NCBI GenBank assembly: GCA_022360055.1
Contig: JAKSDO010000152.1
Coordinates: forward strand, 16,286-80,285
DNA from: Cytophagales bacterium
Lineage (GTDB): Bacteria; Bacteroidota; Bacteroidia; Cytophagales; Cyclobacteriaceae
Reading direction: 5' to 3'
Length of the DNA stretch: 64,000 bases
Notes under the pieces: model-generated
What the model was told of the DNA's origin: nothing
The model's database searches: none
The model's input: only the letters and a program-made list of their open reading frames with translations
Program-made: the position numbers and the translations under genes
Part shown: one piece after another, positions 9,541 through 19,192 of the stretch
Layout of the letters: each line of letters opens with the position of its first letter
Position numbering within the stretch: the stretch's first letter is position 1

Positions 9541-10626
9541 TTACGCCGGAGGTTCAACGATATCAAATGTCTTAATAATCGTTTCAAGCTCCCTCATATG
9601 GTCTCGCTGAGCTTTACCGGGACTGTATAAAAATGCTTCGACATAGTACAGCCTGTTTGTATTTTCATCTACCATGGAATAGCTTACAAAAGGACCGCCC
9701 ATGTAATATTTATTTACCTTCCACAAGCCGCGGAGTTCAACGGCATAGTGGTCCTTAAAATTTATTTCTTTCTTGAATACATCAAAGTTGTCGGTTTCGG
9801 TAAGTAAATAGGATTGTTTATCCTCTGGCTTGTACAAAATATATGGCTTTGAAACTTCGGTCCTCAGAGCCAATAAACTGTCCAGAGAAAACAATTCTTT
9901 AGAGGTATAATCCACCCACGAGATGTAGACACTTTTATCTACATCCGGGCTAAAATTTCTAAGCCAGACAAAATCATCACCTTCCAGGGCAATTTCAAAC
10001 CCAAAGGGAACTTGTATCTCACAATTCAGCTTTTCTTTGATGTGTCTGGATATTCCCTTTTCCGCATTAGCCGCGTACAGTGAATTGTAACACCTTCTTC
10101 CTTCTATATCCAGGAAATGTTTCTTTAGTTTCTCTTTATTGTTTTTAATATTTTGCATCAACACCGCCTCCATTTCTCCAAAGAGATGAAGCACTTCCTG
10201 ACCTTTGGCAAATTCATCTTTTTTAGGATACATAAAAAGGGACGGATCTTGCTCGATCATATCCAAAGACTCTTTGGTAAAGTAAGTCTTCAGTTTTCTA
10301 TTTCCTTTGCTTTTATCGTTTAAGACCGTAACAAAAATTATATTTTTCTGCTTTTTAAATATGCTTTGAAAATCCATCGGATCTATATGACTCAATGAAA
10401 AATAGGCTTCCTGCCTTGGGAGGTAATAAACCTGCTCCTGAAAGACTGATCGAATTTCTTTTCCAACTCCGCCTTTCCACTGAGCGCTGTCCATTACCAC
10501 AATGATTTGACCCGGTTGTCCATTGGCTCGAGGAAGGTTTCCTTTCAATTTTGCCGCTTTTTCCAGATCACAGGAAAAAAGAAATGCCGCTATCAAAGAA
10601 AATAGTAAATATCGTGCGAAGGTCAT
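9541..10626 (-). CDS. DUF4837 family lipoprotein
   Basis: A 361-residue predicted lipoprotein with a signal sequence ending in 'FLFSC' (lipid-accepting Cys at about 19). The rest resembles the Bacteroidota DUF4837 family, whose function is unknown; paired repeats of an alpha/beta type ('GQIIVVMDSAQW' near the N-terminus, 'IQVPFGFEIALEGDDFVWL' in the middle) are visible. It appears to open the ruvA-sprA-gcvH-tonB unit, with only 12 bases to ruvA. The position next to sprA suggests an envelope role, but this is inference from neighbourhood only. Confidence 0.8.
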   Translation of the reverse strand: MTFARYLLFSLIAAFLFSCDLEKAAKLKGNLPRANGQPGQIIVVMDSAQWKGGVGKEIRSVFQEQVYYLPRQEAYFSLSHIDPMDFQSIFKKQKNIIFVTVLNDKSKGNRKLKTYFTKESLDMIEQDPSLFMYPKKDEFAKGQEVLHLFGEMEAVLMQNIKNNKEKLKKHFLDIEGRRCYNSLYAANAEKGISRHIKEKLNCEIQVPFGFEIALEGDDFVWLRNFSPDVDKSVYISWVDYTSKELFSLDSLLALRTEVSKPYILYKPEDKQSYLLTETDNFDVFKKEINFKDHYAVELRGLWKVNKYYMGGPFVSYSMVDENTNRLYYVEAFLYSPGKAQRDHMRELETIIKTFDIVEPPA

Positions 10627-10713
10627 GATTTATAAAGATTTGTTAGTGATCCAAATTGTGAAATAAGAACGAGTTTTCAAATAAAAAAATATTAACACCC
10701 TGCAGAGAAGTAA

Positions 10714-12117
10714 TTATCCTACGACTAATTTTTGACCGGGTTTTATTCTATTGGATTTAAGGTTATTTAATTTCTTTAGTTTTTCTATGGACATATTGCT
10801 GTATGCTTTGGATATGTCCCACAGGGTATCGCCAGGCTGTACAATATGGTATTTTGTTCCGTCAACAACCAGATCCTGGGTTTTTGTAGGTTTTTTTTGC
10901 GCTACAGTCGAGGAGTAGGTGTTCGGAAGGAGCCAAATGTTTAAGCGCTGGCCTACTCTGATCGTGTTGCTGCGCAGGTTATTCCACTTTTTAATATCCG
11001 AAACCCTCACGCGATATCTTTGCGCAATTCGCCCTAACACATCCCCGCTTCGCACTCTATGAATCACTTTATCGCGACCATACGTACTCCCTACCGTGTT
11101 TCTGGCCAGATATTCCAACTCTTTTTTACCGGTTTTGGATGCAGAGTCCAAAATTGCCGATCTGTGCTCATTGAAATAACCCATTTTATCAGACGGAATT
11201 CGCACGGAGAAATACTTCGGGCTCTGAGGGACTGCCTTTCGCTTTATGGACGGATTCAGGAAGTCCATCTCCTCATCGCAAACATCGATCAAACTCCCTA
11301 AAGTGGACAGATTCAGGAAGTCCTTTACCATAATCGTATCCGTAGCCATCGGATACATGTATTCGGAGTCATCCAGTATAAGGTTATGCTCTTCGGTGTA
11401 ATTGAATGCATATGTAATTGCTACAAACTGAGGGACATACCCTCTTGTTTCTCTTGGCAAATATCTATAGATATCCCAAAATTTTCGCTTATAGCCGGAT
11501 CGTCTGATCGCTTTGCGCACATTACCGGGGCCGCAATTATATGCCGCAAGGGCAAGCTCCCAATCTCCAAACATATTGTAAAGCGATTTTATATACCTGG
11601 CCGCAGCCTCAGTAGATTTGACCGGGTCCATCCGCTCGTCGACATACCAATCGGCATGCAAACCATATGTCCTTCCCGTATAGTATATAAATTGCCATAA
11701 GCCGACAGCAGCAGCCCAAGATCGCGCGGTAGAGTTTAATCCCGATTCAACAATGGCAAGATATTTCAGCTCGTCAGGAAGATTATGTTTGGCCAGGATT
11801 TCTTCAAAAATCGGGAAATAATACGTGCTTCTTCTCAGCACCATCTTGGTATATTCCCGATCTCTAACCGTAAAATAGTCAATGAACGATTTTACTCTTT
11901 CATTAAAGTTTAGGGGAATTGCAGCCTCAATGTTTTTCAGTCTCTTTTCAATTTGATTGTAGGTCGCATCCGGGATATATTCATAAGTAAGCGGGGGAAT
12001 AAATAAAGAGTCTGATTCCGGATCATGGATGAAGGTTTGTGCAAAGACGAATTTACTCGACAAAAACAACCCAAAAGTTACAATCAACCTGTATCTTGAT
12101 AAGCAACGCAATGTCAT
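10714..12117 (-). CDS. LysM lytic transglycosylase (MltD-like)
   Basis: Periplasmic enzyme that cleaves the MurNAc-GlcNAc bond of peptidoglycan. The 467 residues carry a signal peptide (1-26), an SLT-type domain (about 100-225) with catalytic Glu124 in 'AIVESGLNSTA' and the family motif 'AAYNCGPGNV' (191-200), then two C-terminal LysM repeats (about 353-396 and 423-467) that bind glycan strands. The architecture is that of MltD. It is monocistronic as far as can be seen: 87 bases separate it from the DUF4837 start and a 450-base gap lies upstream. Confidence 0.93.
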   Translation of the reverse strand: MTLRCLSRYRLIVTFGLFLSSKFVFAQTFIHDPESDSLFIPPLTYEYIPDATYNQIEKRLKNIEAAIPLNFNERVKSFIDYFTVRDREYTKMVLRRSTYYFPIFEEILAKHNLPDELKYLAIVESGLNSTARSWAAAVGLWQFIYYTGRTYGLHADWYVDERMDPVKSTEAAARYIKSLYNMFGDWELALAAYNCGPGNVRKAIRRSGYKRKFWDIYRYLPRETRGYVPQFVAITYAFNYTEEHNLILDDSEYMYPMATDTIMVKDFLNLSTLGSLIDVCDEEMDFLNPSIKRKAVPQSPKYFSVRIPSDKMGYFNEHRSAILDSASKTGKKELEYLARNTVGSTYGRDKVIHRVRSGDVLGRIAQRYRVRVSDIKKWNNLRSNTIRVGQRLNIWLLPNTYSSTVAQKKPTKTQDLVVDGTKYHIVQPGDTLWDISKAYSNMSIEKLKKLNNLKSNRIKPGQKLVVG

Positions 12118-12507
12118 TTTGAACTAATATCTTTCATTACTACCTGATTAACCGAAACACCACCATGACCGCCCCGCTTATTAATGCGCTTCCACGGCCT
12201 GTTGTAACTTAGATATAAAAAACCGGATTAAACCTGAATTTCTTATTTCTCCGATTAAAACCCATGTACAGGACAATGGAAATACGAAGGAATCATTTTT
12301 TTAGTACAATTACAGTGCTTTTTTCAGCATAAACGCACCTCTGTTTTTTATAAAAATTTATCCTTAAAATGATCTTCGTATAAACGTGTAAATCGATTGT
12401 TTCTGAAGGATATAAAACTCCCGGGAGACTTATAAATAAAACGCAATCGGGACATCAACCTCATTTCGGGTCCGTAATTTATCTCATGAAATGATATGGC
12501 TTAAGAC
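12118..12507. other. Gap with no recognised gene
   Basis: About 390 AT-rich bases between the lytic transglycosylase start and the tatA terminator. No convincing reading frame, RNA fold or repeat was seen; it presumably holds the transglycosylase promoter, but no clear TAnnTTTG motif was found on the minus strand. Confidence 0.5.
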
Positions 12508-12546
12508 AAAAGCTGGAAATCAAGTGGGATTTGATTTCCAGCTTTT
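12508..12546 (-). terminator. Intrinsic terminator after tatA
   Basis: A long perfect inverted repeat (16 base pairs, AAAAGCTGGAAATCAA against its complement) with a loop of about six bases lies 22 bases past the tatA stop. The A/T ends give a U-run in both directions. Confidence 0.85.
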
Positions 12547-12568
12547 CAATACGAAGACAGGTTTTAAA

Positions 12569-12772
12569 TTATTTTGTGTCTAAATCTTTTACGCCTTCTT
12601 CAATTTCTTCCTTTATCTCGTTCGTCGCATTTTTAAATTCCTTTATCCCTTTACCAAGTCCCTTAGCTAATTCAGGAATTTTCTTAGCGCCAAAGAAAAT
12701 CAGTAAAACCAATAAAATAAGAAGAATTTCCCAACCTCCTAAACCTCCAAGAATTGCTAATTCAACGTTCAT
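12569..12772 (-). CDS. tatA: Twin-arginine translocase subunit TatA/E
   Basis: Pore-forming subunit of the Tat pathway that exports folded proteins. The 67 residues show the standard plan: a short N-terminal membrane helix (about 5-25), the '[18 protein letters not shown]' hinge and amphipathic helix, and a charged tail. TatC is not nearby, which is usual in Bacteroidota. It is the last gene after the EnvC-like gene, 105 bases away, with its own possible -7 promoter element and a strong terminator. Confidence 0.95.
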   Translation of the reverse strand: MNVELAILGGLGGWEILLILLVLLIFFGAKKIPELAKGLGKGIKEFKNATNEIKEEIEEGVKDLDTK

Positions 12773-12811
12773 ATCTGTATATTTAATGTAATCTATTTCT
12801 CCAGTATTTTA

Positions 12812-12819
12812 CAAAATTA
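12812..12819 (-). promoter_or_regulatory. Possible -7 promoter element of tatA
   Basis: On the minus strand TAATTTTG fits the Bacteroidota -7 consensus TAnnTTTG and lies 40 bases upstream of the tatA start. The -33 TTG is not at the ideal spacing, so tatA may also be read from the upstream envC-like unit. Confidence 0.45.
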
Positions 12820-12877
12820 ACCTCAATTCCATTCAAAAACTAATAACTGTAGGAAGATTTTGTCTCATGGCGTCAAT

Positions 12878-14089
12878 TTATCTTTTGGCCAGCCAAAGCT
12901 CAGGATCAAGCTTTTGAGTGTTTTTCCAGACCTGAAACTGAACTTCCGAAATCCCATCCACATCCGTATTAACCTCACCAATAACGTCATTTCTGGCCAA
13001 TTGTTGCCCCATTTTCACTTCCACTTTCTTGAGTTTAGCATAGACTGTAAAGTACGTACCATGCTGAACAATAACCACATACTTGAATTCTCCGGGTACA
13101 ATAGCAATTTTCTTTACAACACCGTTGAATACGGCTTTAACTTTTTCATTATTCTTGGTCTGAATATTCACGCCGTCATTTGGCATTTTTACCCTTTTCA
13201 TTACCGGGTGCGGATGCGTTCCGAATTTCTCCGAGATAAAGCCCGTAGCTACCGGCCAGGGCAGGTTTGATTTATTTTTTTCAAAGGAACTGGAAATATT
13301 TTTAATGTCAATATTAACATCCGTCACTTTTCCGGCGGACGAAGCCGAGTTCGTCATCTCTTCCTTTAGCAATTTTGAAATAAGGTTTTCAAGCTTGGCG
13401 ACATCATTCTTTTTTTTCCGGATATCCTTATTGAGTTTTGCCTCTTCCTTTTTTAAACTTGCATAGATTTTTCCCTGCTCCGATTTAAGTTTACTTAATT
13501 TTTCTTTTTCTTTCAATTGTGCAGAAAGCAGGGTATTCTTGGCATATCTGTTTTTTTCCAGTACGGCCTTTTCCGATTCGATCTCTGTCTTAATCTCAGT
13601 AATCAGTTTTACCTGGTTTTTTCTGGCTGAGGCGTATTGTTCCAGGTATTTAAACCGCATATAGAACTGGTTCAGACTTTCGGAAGCAAATATAAATGAA
13701 AGCCTGTTGAAGCCATTGCTCGATTTATGTACAGAATATACCATCCCGGCATACTCACCCTTCAATTTGTCCAGATCATCTTGCAGGGCGCCAATGACGG
13801 AAGCATCTTCCTGGATTTGCCCTTCGAGAACTTTAACTTCTCTGGAATAGGTATGAATGAGCTTTGTATGGCCCTCGATTTGTTTTTTAATCGCATTGAG
13901 TTGCCCGATGCTGGCTTTCTTTTTATTCGATGTCTGGGCTAATATTTGCTGGGCTTCCCTGATTTGTTTTTGGACTTCCTTTTTTTCCTTTTCGAGCTGA
14001 ATCTTATCTTTTTGTGCAAGTACATCAGCGGATAAATATGGTAGTATTATTATGCAAAAAAAGCAAAAAAATCTACTTAAAGGCATCAT
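12878..14089 (-). CDS. EnvC-like LytM factor (degenerate M23 domain)
   Basis: Periplasmic protein with signal peptide (1-25), a long coiled coil (about 26-245) and a C-terminal M23/LytM domain (about 280-400). This is the EnvC layout, in which the coiled coil recruits the protein to the division machinery and the LytM domain activates an amidase. The zinc site looks lost: the HxxxD motif reads NDGVN (N304, N308) and the usual 'YAHL' reads 'YAKL' (K352). It should therefore be an activator rather than an endopeptidase. It overlaps the DUF4292 gene by 17 bases and precedes tatA. Family call is firm, lack of hydrolase activity is inferred from the missing ligands. Confidence 0.9.
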   Translation of the reverse strand: MMPLSRFFCFFCIIILPYLSADVLAQKDKIQLEKEKKEVQKQIREAQQILAQTSNKKKASIGQLNAIKKQIEGHTKLIHTYSREVKVLEGQIQEDASVIGALQDDLDKLKGEYAGMVYSVHKSSNGFNRLSFIFASESLNQFYMRFKYLEQYASARKNQVKLITEIKTEIESEKAVLEKNRYAKNTLLSAQLKEKEKLSKLKSEQGKIYASLKKEEAKLNKDIRKKKNDVAKLENLISKLLKEEMTNSASSAGKVTDVNIDIKNISSSFEKNKSNLPWPVATGFISEKFGTHPHPVMKRVKMPNDGVNIQTKNNEKVKAVFNGVVKKIAIVPGEFKYVVIVQHGTYFTVYAKLKKVEVKMGQQLARNDVIGEVNTDVDGISEVQFQVWKNTQKLDPELWLAKR

Positions 14090-14828
14090 ACTTTGCAGGT
14101 ATATTAAAAGGAAATTTAAGAGGTTTATCAGAGATTTCAGCCTTATTATGTTGCAAATTAATACTTGTGACCAGCGGGCCTTTCTTAGCTTTATAGGTCA
14201 GGTTTACATGACAGATTTTAGGGAATAAGAATTCTGAAGTTTCCTTGAACTCGCTGTATTTAAGCGTCATAAAATTGCTCGTCGCATCTTCGTTGATCAG
14301 AACGGTTTCAATTTTCTTGTTGTCGACGAGCACAAAGCTTTGAATATCCAAAGGCCCTGATTTCTGCTTGATCATATAATAATTGTTCTCTTTTGCGATC
14401 TGGGTCTCACGATCGATCGGTCTGGCGAGGTTTCCAAGTATTATAGACTGAATCAAATCAAAATCAACTTTAAAATTGAAGTAACGGCTTATCTCGTCGA
14501 AGTTGAAAACGTAATACTCCTTGTCCATTCGATTAATGACGATGGCCGTATCCTTGGTGATCAATACTCTGGTCGCTTCCAAACCGATGGAAGGAGATAC
14601 GGAAAACCAGATAAGGGAATCCTTTTTAATCCTGATATTGGCATTGCCATTCACTTGTTTGTCTCCTTCTGCATATCTCACTTTGGTTCGAGTCAGGAAA
14701 TAATCAAAATCGATCTCCTCCACGTTTACATTCTCTTTCTTCTTTGACTTGATCCCTATCAGATCCTTTTTACAGGAGGTAAATATAAATGCAATTACGA
14801 TCAGGAGAATGGGAAATTTTCTATTCAT
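14073..14828 (-). CDS. DUF4292 lipoprotein
   Basis: Predicted lipoprotein of 251 residues when started at the ATG at 14828, giving signal 'MNRKFPILLIVIAFIFTSC'. A TTG 30 bases upstream would add ten residues and spoil the signal. The body looks like an LolA/LolB-type half-barrel of beta strands, which is how DUF4292 proteins of Bacteroidota are usually described; a role in outer-membrane lipoprotein handling is only inference. The start overlaps the end of the TPR gene by 8 bases and the stop overlaps the EnvC-like gene, so the three are translationally coupled. Confidence 0.82.
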   Translation of the reverse strand: MNRKFPILLIVIAFIFTSCKKDLIGIKSKKKENVNVEEIDFDYFLTRTKVRYAEGDKQVNGNANIRIKKDSLIWFSVSPSIGLEATRVLITKDTAIVINRMDKEYYVFNFDEISRYFNFKVDFDLIQSIILGNLARPIDRETQIAKENNYYMIKQKSGPLDIQSFVLVDNKKIETVLINEDATSNFMTLKYSEFKETSEFLFPKICHVNLTYKAKKGPLVTSINLQHNKAEISDKPLKFPFNIPAKYDAFK

Positions 14829-16581
14829 ATAGTTTACGGTCAGCAATTTTCTTATCAATTAATTCTGAGGATTCATCCATCCCTTTGGCTTTTTGCCATT
14901 GCTTCACGGCTAAATCAACTTCACCCAATTTAAACAAAATATCGCCATAATGTTCTATTATGGTTCCACTTATATCCGATCCCTTCAACGCTTTCTCAAT
15001 ATAGATTTTTGCTTCCTTATATTCTCCCCGCATATATAGTACCCATGCATGCGTATCTAAATAGGTAGAATTATCCGGGTTTCTCAAAACAAGCTTGGTC
15101 GACATTTTCTTTGCCAAATCGAGATTTTCTTTTCTCAAGGACAGGAAATAGCTGTAATTATTCAAGACATGGTCATTTTCGGGGTCAAAGGACAACGCGG
15201 CTTCATAGGATTCATCGGATTTTTTATACTCCTCAATATTATTGTAGGCGTCTCCAAGCTGTGCATTAAAAAATGATTTCAACTCCTCGTTCGAACCGGA
15301 TAGCTTTTTGCCCTGTTCGAGTATTTCCACTGCAGAATCATATGCTTTACTTGCCAAATAGGCTGTTCCAAGAAACCAGCAAATTCCGGCCTGATTCGGG
15401 AACAATTCCAAGGCTTGTTCTCCGTCGGATATCGCCTCTTCATATTTTTCCAGTTTGATTTGCACCTGGAGCACATTCTGCCATGTACTGAAATTTGAAG
15501 CACCCAAATCCAAAGCTTTTTTGTAGTTATCCAGTGCCAGTAGGTCATTGCCCAATCGCATATTCAAATCACCGTTAATTTCAAACGACCTGGGGTCGTC
15601 CGGATGAGCAATTTTTATTTTTTCTCCCAAATCCAGCGCCATCGCTTCGATATCACTGTTCGGAAGTTTTTGGATAAATCCGGCCAATACCTGGATTTTG
15701 GGTTGTATGTCCAAATTGCTTATACCAAATGCTTGATTTAAATACTCATTTGATTTCTTGGCATCGCCGCTTTTTCGATAGTGATCAGCTAACATCAATA
15801 ATGCCCGGGCGCTTTCGGGATCTCTACGGACCAGGTCCTCCAGATAGGGGACGGCCCTTTCACTTTGGTTATTTGATATCAGAATTTCGGCAAGCATAAT
15901 TACATACCTCGGCTCTCCCGGAAAAGCATCGATAAGCTTTTGTCCTTCGGCTATTGCCAGATCCAGATTGCTTTGTTTTAAATATAATTTTTGCTTTTGC
16001 GCTATAACCTGCTCGTTGATTCCAAACTTTTCTTCGATTCTTTCATAAATATTCAAAGCCATGGAATAATCTTCCTGGTATATGTAAAGCGCGGCTAGTT
16101 CAAACAGATATTCATCCACTTTTTCGCATTTCCGAATCATAGCCTCGTAGGTCTCCGCAGCACTTTTAAAATCGGACTTTTTGCTGTAAATGTCGGCCAA
16201 TAGCAGGTAGAAGTATTTGTTTTTTTCATCGAGCTTAACAGCCCTTTGAGCATTGTACATGGCTTTGTCAAATTCATTCCTCCGAACTAGGATCTGCGCG
16301 ATTCGATAATATGCGGTAGCATTTCCGGGATCTACTTCCAAGGACTGCTGATAGAGTACAAACGACTTTGCAAAGTCATCCAGTATATAATACTTTTCGG
16401 CCTCTACGTGATATAGCTCTGCTTTTCTTTTATCTTCGTCCGTGACAACAACCGATGGCGCTTCCTTTGCTTCCTTCTTATCCTTTTTTTTCTTTTTTTG
16501 CGCGCTAACCTCGACATTAAGCATCAAAACCAACGCAGTAAATAATAAAAAAAATAGATTTACTCGAGCTACTCTTTGCAT
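14821..16581 (-). CDS. Exported TPR-repeat protein
   Basis: A 586-residue protein with a signal peptide (1-28) followed by a lysine-rich patch (KKKKKDKKEAK) and then tetratricopeptide repeats through almost the whole length (about 50-580), for example 'AELYHVEAEKYYILDD' and 'ATAYYRIAQILVRRNEFD'. TPRs form a scaffold for protein contacts; no catalytic domain is seen. It lies between the nucleotidyltransferase (9 bases) and the DUF4292 gene (overlap), a conserved Bacteroidota order, which suggests an envelope assembly role. Confidence 0.88.
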   Translation of the reverse strand: MQRVARVNLFFLLFTALVLMLNVEVSAQKKKKKDKKEAKEAPSVVVTDEDKRKAELYHVEAEKYYILDDFAKSFVLYQQSLEVDPGNATAYYRIAQILVRRNEFDKAMYNAQRAVKLDEKNKYFYLLLADIYSKKSDFKSAAETYEAMIRKCEKVDEYLFELAALYIYQEDYSMALNIYERIEEKFGINEQVIAQKQKLYLKQSNLDLAIAEGQKLIDAFPGEPRYVIMLAEILISNNQSERAVPYLEDLVRRDPESARALLMLADHYRKSGDAKKSNEYLNQAFGISNLDIQPKIQVLAGFIQKLPNSDIEAMALDLGEKIKIAHPDDPRSFEINGDLNMRLGNDLLALDNYKKALDLGASNFSTWQNVLQVQIKLEKYEEAISDGEQALELFPNQAGICWFLGTAYLASKAYDSAVEILEQGKKLSGSNEELKSFFNAQLGDAYNNIEEYKKSDESYEAALSFDPENDHVLNNYSYFLSLRKENLDLAKKMSTKLVLRNPDNSTYLDTHAWVLYMRGEYKEAKIYIEKALKGSDISGTIIEHYGDILFKLGEVDLAVKQWQKAKGMDESSELIDKKIADRKLYE

Positions 16582-16590
16582 ATCTTTTGA

Positions 16591-17601
16591 TCAAAACTGT
16601 GAAATGGTGTTGTAATCCCCAACACTTAAATCAGTTGCCTTCCCCTCAAAAGTAACGAAATTACCCAACATAGAGTTAGATAAGTTTGCATTTTTGATCT
16701 GGCTATCTTTCTGAATTATAGAATTTTGAATCCTGGATTCACTTATTTTCGAATTGTCTCCCACTGAAACGTATGGTCCGATCACGGCATTATCAATTTC
16801 TACATTTTCTCCCAAATAAACAGGCTCAATAAGCACGGAATTGTTTGTTTTTGCCGTTTGGCTGATAAGTCTTTTATGCTTCATAAAATTAAAATACGCC
16901 CTGTGTGTTTCAACAGTAGCCTGTTTATTTCCGCAATCCAGCCAATCGTCAACCTTCCCCGGGACAAATTTCGTGCCTTTCTCCCTCAATGTTTCCAACA
17001 CCCTGGTCAGTTGGTATTCCCCGTCGTCTTTGATTTTATTATCAATCAAAACCTCGATCTCATTTTTTACCGAATCTCCGTTTTTAAAATAATAGATTCC
17101 GATGATGGCTAAATCCGAAATAAAATCTGCAGGTTTCTCAACAAAATCCATGATCTCACCGTTTGCATTCATCTCAACAACGCCAAAATCCGAAGGATCT
17201 TCTACTTGATGAACCCAAATTATTCCGTCTTGTTCGGAATCCAGCCTGAAATTTGCTTTAAACAACGTATCTGCAAATGCTACGATCGTTTTTCCCGTAA
17301 GAATATCCGCGGCACAATAAATAGCATGAGCGGTTCCTAACGGTTCATCCTGGTAAAATAAATGGCCTTTTGCTCCGAGTTTGGCCGCTATATCGAGCAG
17401 CTCTTTCTCAACTTTTTCACCGAAGTTTCTTCCGATGACGAATCCAATATTTTCAACGTCTTCAACGCATACTTCTTCGATATCGTGTACCAGCCAATAG
17501 ACGATCGGCTTGCCTGCGATGGGGATTAGTGGTTTTGGAGTTGTAAGTGTGTGCGGCCGGAGACGTTTGCCCATCCCGGCCATAGGAATAATTATATTCA
17601 T
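16591..17601 (-). CDS. Sugar-phosphate nucleotidyltransferase
   Basis: Cytoplasmic enzyme that makes an NDP-sugar from a sugar 1-phosphate. The 336 residues start with the signature loop 'MAGMGKRLRPHT' and 'PKPLIPIAGKP' (nucleotide binding and the catalytic Lys), followed by a Rossmann-like domain to about 235. Residues about 250-336 show hexapeptide-like repeats ('SVLIEPVYLGENVEIDNAVI') of a left-handed beta-helix. The exact sugar (glucose, mannose or other) cannot be read from the sequence. It lies between a flippase and the TPR gene, so it may feed surface polysaccharide. Confidence 0.88.
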   Translation of the reverse strand: MNIIIPMAGMGKRLRPHTLTTPKPLIPIAGKPIVYWLVHDIEEVCVEDVENIGFVIGRNFGEKVEKELLDIAAKLGAKGHLFYQDEPLGTAHAIYCAADILTGKTIVAFADTLFKANFRLDSEQDGIIWVHQVEDPSDFGVVEMNANGEIMDFVEKPADFISDLAIIGIYYFKNGDSVKNEIEVLIDNKIKDDGEYQLTRVLETLREKGTKFVPGKVDDWLDCGNKQATVETHRAYFNFMKHKRLISQTAKTNNSVLIEPVYLGENVEIDNAVIGPYVSVGDNSKISESRIQNSIIQKDSQIKNANLSNSMLGNFVTFEGKATDLSVGDYNTISQF

Positions 17602-17668
17602 AGTAAAATTGAAGTTCTTTTAGTAACTCTGGATCAATCGAATTTTAAAAATGACACAAAAGTAGCTA

Positions 17669-19177
17669 TTAATTTTTATTTAATTTCAGTTTTTTCCTTT
17701 CAACCATGAAAACGATCAGAACAAAAAGAACGACCAGCCCTTCCTTTAAGACCTGGGTAATCATGCCCGACGGAAAATTAATATTCCAGCCCGCACAGAG
17801 CAAAATTGTGGTCAACAGTAAGTAAAATCCAATTTTTTTGATGTTGTAACGGACCGGGTAATGCTTCCGTCCGGTAAAATAAGCAAACAGGCACATGTAG
17901 AAATAAACAATTAAAGTGGTTACGGCACTACCTTCATATCCAAAATACGGAATCAATAAAAAGTTTAATCCGATAGTAATTATAGCCGCAGATACGGAAA
18001 TGATGGTCCCGAAATATGTTTTATCGGTAATTTTAAACCAAATGGACAAGTTATAATATAATCCCAAAAACAAACTCGCCATCAGGAGTATAGGGACAAT
18101 ATGAAGCGCAGTCCAGTAATCTTCATCCCGAAGAAAAATATGCTTGATAATATCAAGGTTCAACCCAATTGCCAATACTGAAAAAAGACCGAATATTCCA
18201 AAATAGAGAAAGACATGGGCATAGGTTTCTTTGGATTTTTGAGCGCCCGATTCTCTAAAAAAGAATGGCTCCGCCGCATATCTGAATGCCTGAATGGCCA
18301 AAGTCATGATCATCGACAATTTATAACAAGCGCCGAAAATTCCTAATGCTTCCTGGTTGTTGAATCCGGCATAGAATCCGTCCGGCAGGATTTTTTTGAG
18401 CATCATTCTGGAGAACATCTCATTAAAATTTCCTGCTAATTGAGAAAGCAAAAGCGGAAAAGCGTAGATCAGCATAGGCTGTAAGATTTGAAAATTAATG
18501 ACAAACCTTACCCTTCGAAGCACACCGGATAAAAGAAATAGATAGCAGGCGTTTGCAATCAGATTAGATATAAATACATACTCTACATTATAGGAAGGAT
18601 TATATACGTAACTTATTGTTTCTTTCCACTCGTACAAAAAGGTTCCATTCCAAATATTTTTACAGAAATATAGGAAAAAAATATTCAGGCCCAGGTTCAG
18701 GCAAATATTTACAAGCTTATACGCTGCAAACTGACCTGCTTTTTGTTCATGTCTTAATTTAACAAATGGAACTGCCATTATTGAGTCTATGGCTATGATG
18801 GCAGCAAACCAATAGACAAAATATTCTCTGCCGGGAAACTCCAGCCAGTTTGTTATGGGGGTAGCCGAAGTGACCAGAAGCGTAGTGAGAATTGTTGTGG
18901 TAATGAGAACGGAAGAAAAAACATTGCTGTAGATCTGCTCTTCGCTTTCCTTTGACCTGGAGGCAAATCGGAAATAAGCGGTCTCCATCCCATAGAGATA
19001 AAGCACATTTAATACGGCCACGTACGAATATAATTCCGTTACGATGCCATATTCCCCAACTTGCAATATTTCCTTTTCCGTGTAAAAGGGTACAAGTAAA
19101 AAATTGATGGCTTTGCCAATAATACTGCTCAACCCATAAATTGCGGTCTCATTGGCGAGCTGCTTGAATTTGTTCAT
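17669..19177 (-). CDS. Polysaccharide flippase (MATE/Wzx-like)
   Basis: Integral membrane protein of 502 residues with about 12-14 hydrophobic segments, matching oligosaccharide-lipid flippases of the MVF/MATE superfamily. The N-terminus 'LANETAIYGLSSIIGKAINFLLVPFY' region is typical of RfbX/Wzx-like proteins. It would move lipid-linked sugar units to the periplasmic face. It sits 15 bases after the enoyl-CoA hydratase gene and 67 before the nucleotidyltransferase, suggesting work on the same polysaccharide, but no polymerase or glycosyltransferase is directly adjacent. Confidence 0.88.
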   Translation of the reverse strand: MNKFKQLANETAIYGLSSIIGKAINFLLVPFYTEKEILQVGEYGIVTELYSYVAVLNVLYLYGMETAYFRFASRSKESEEQIYSNVFSSVLITTTILTTLLVTSATPITNWLEFPGREYFVYWFAAIIAIDSIMAVPFVKLRHEQKAGQFAAYKLVNICLNLGLNIFFLYFCKNIWNGTFLYEWKETISYVYNPSYNVEYVFISNLIANACYLFLLSGVLRRVRFVINFQILQPMLIYAFPLLLSQLAGNFNEMFSRMMLKKILPDGFYAGFNNQEALGIFGACYKLSMIMTLAIQAFRYAAEPFFFRESGAQKSKETYAHVFLYFGIFGLFSVLAIGLNLDIIKHIFLRDEDYWTALHIVPILLMASLFLGLYYNLSIWFKITDKTYFGTIISVSAAIITIGLNFLLIPYFGYEGSAVTTLIVYFYMCLFAYFTGRKHYPVRYNIKKIGFYLLLTTILLCAGWNINFPSGMITQVLKEGLVVLFVLIVFMVERKKLKLNKN

Positions 19178-19192
19178 TAAAAAAATTGAGAA

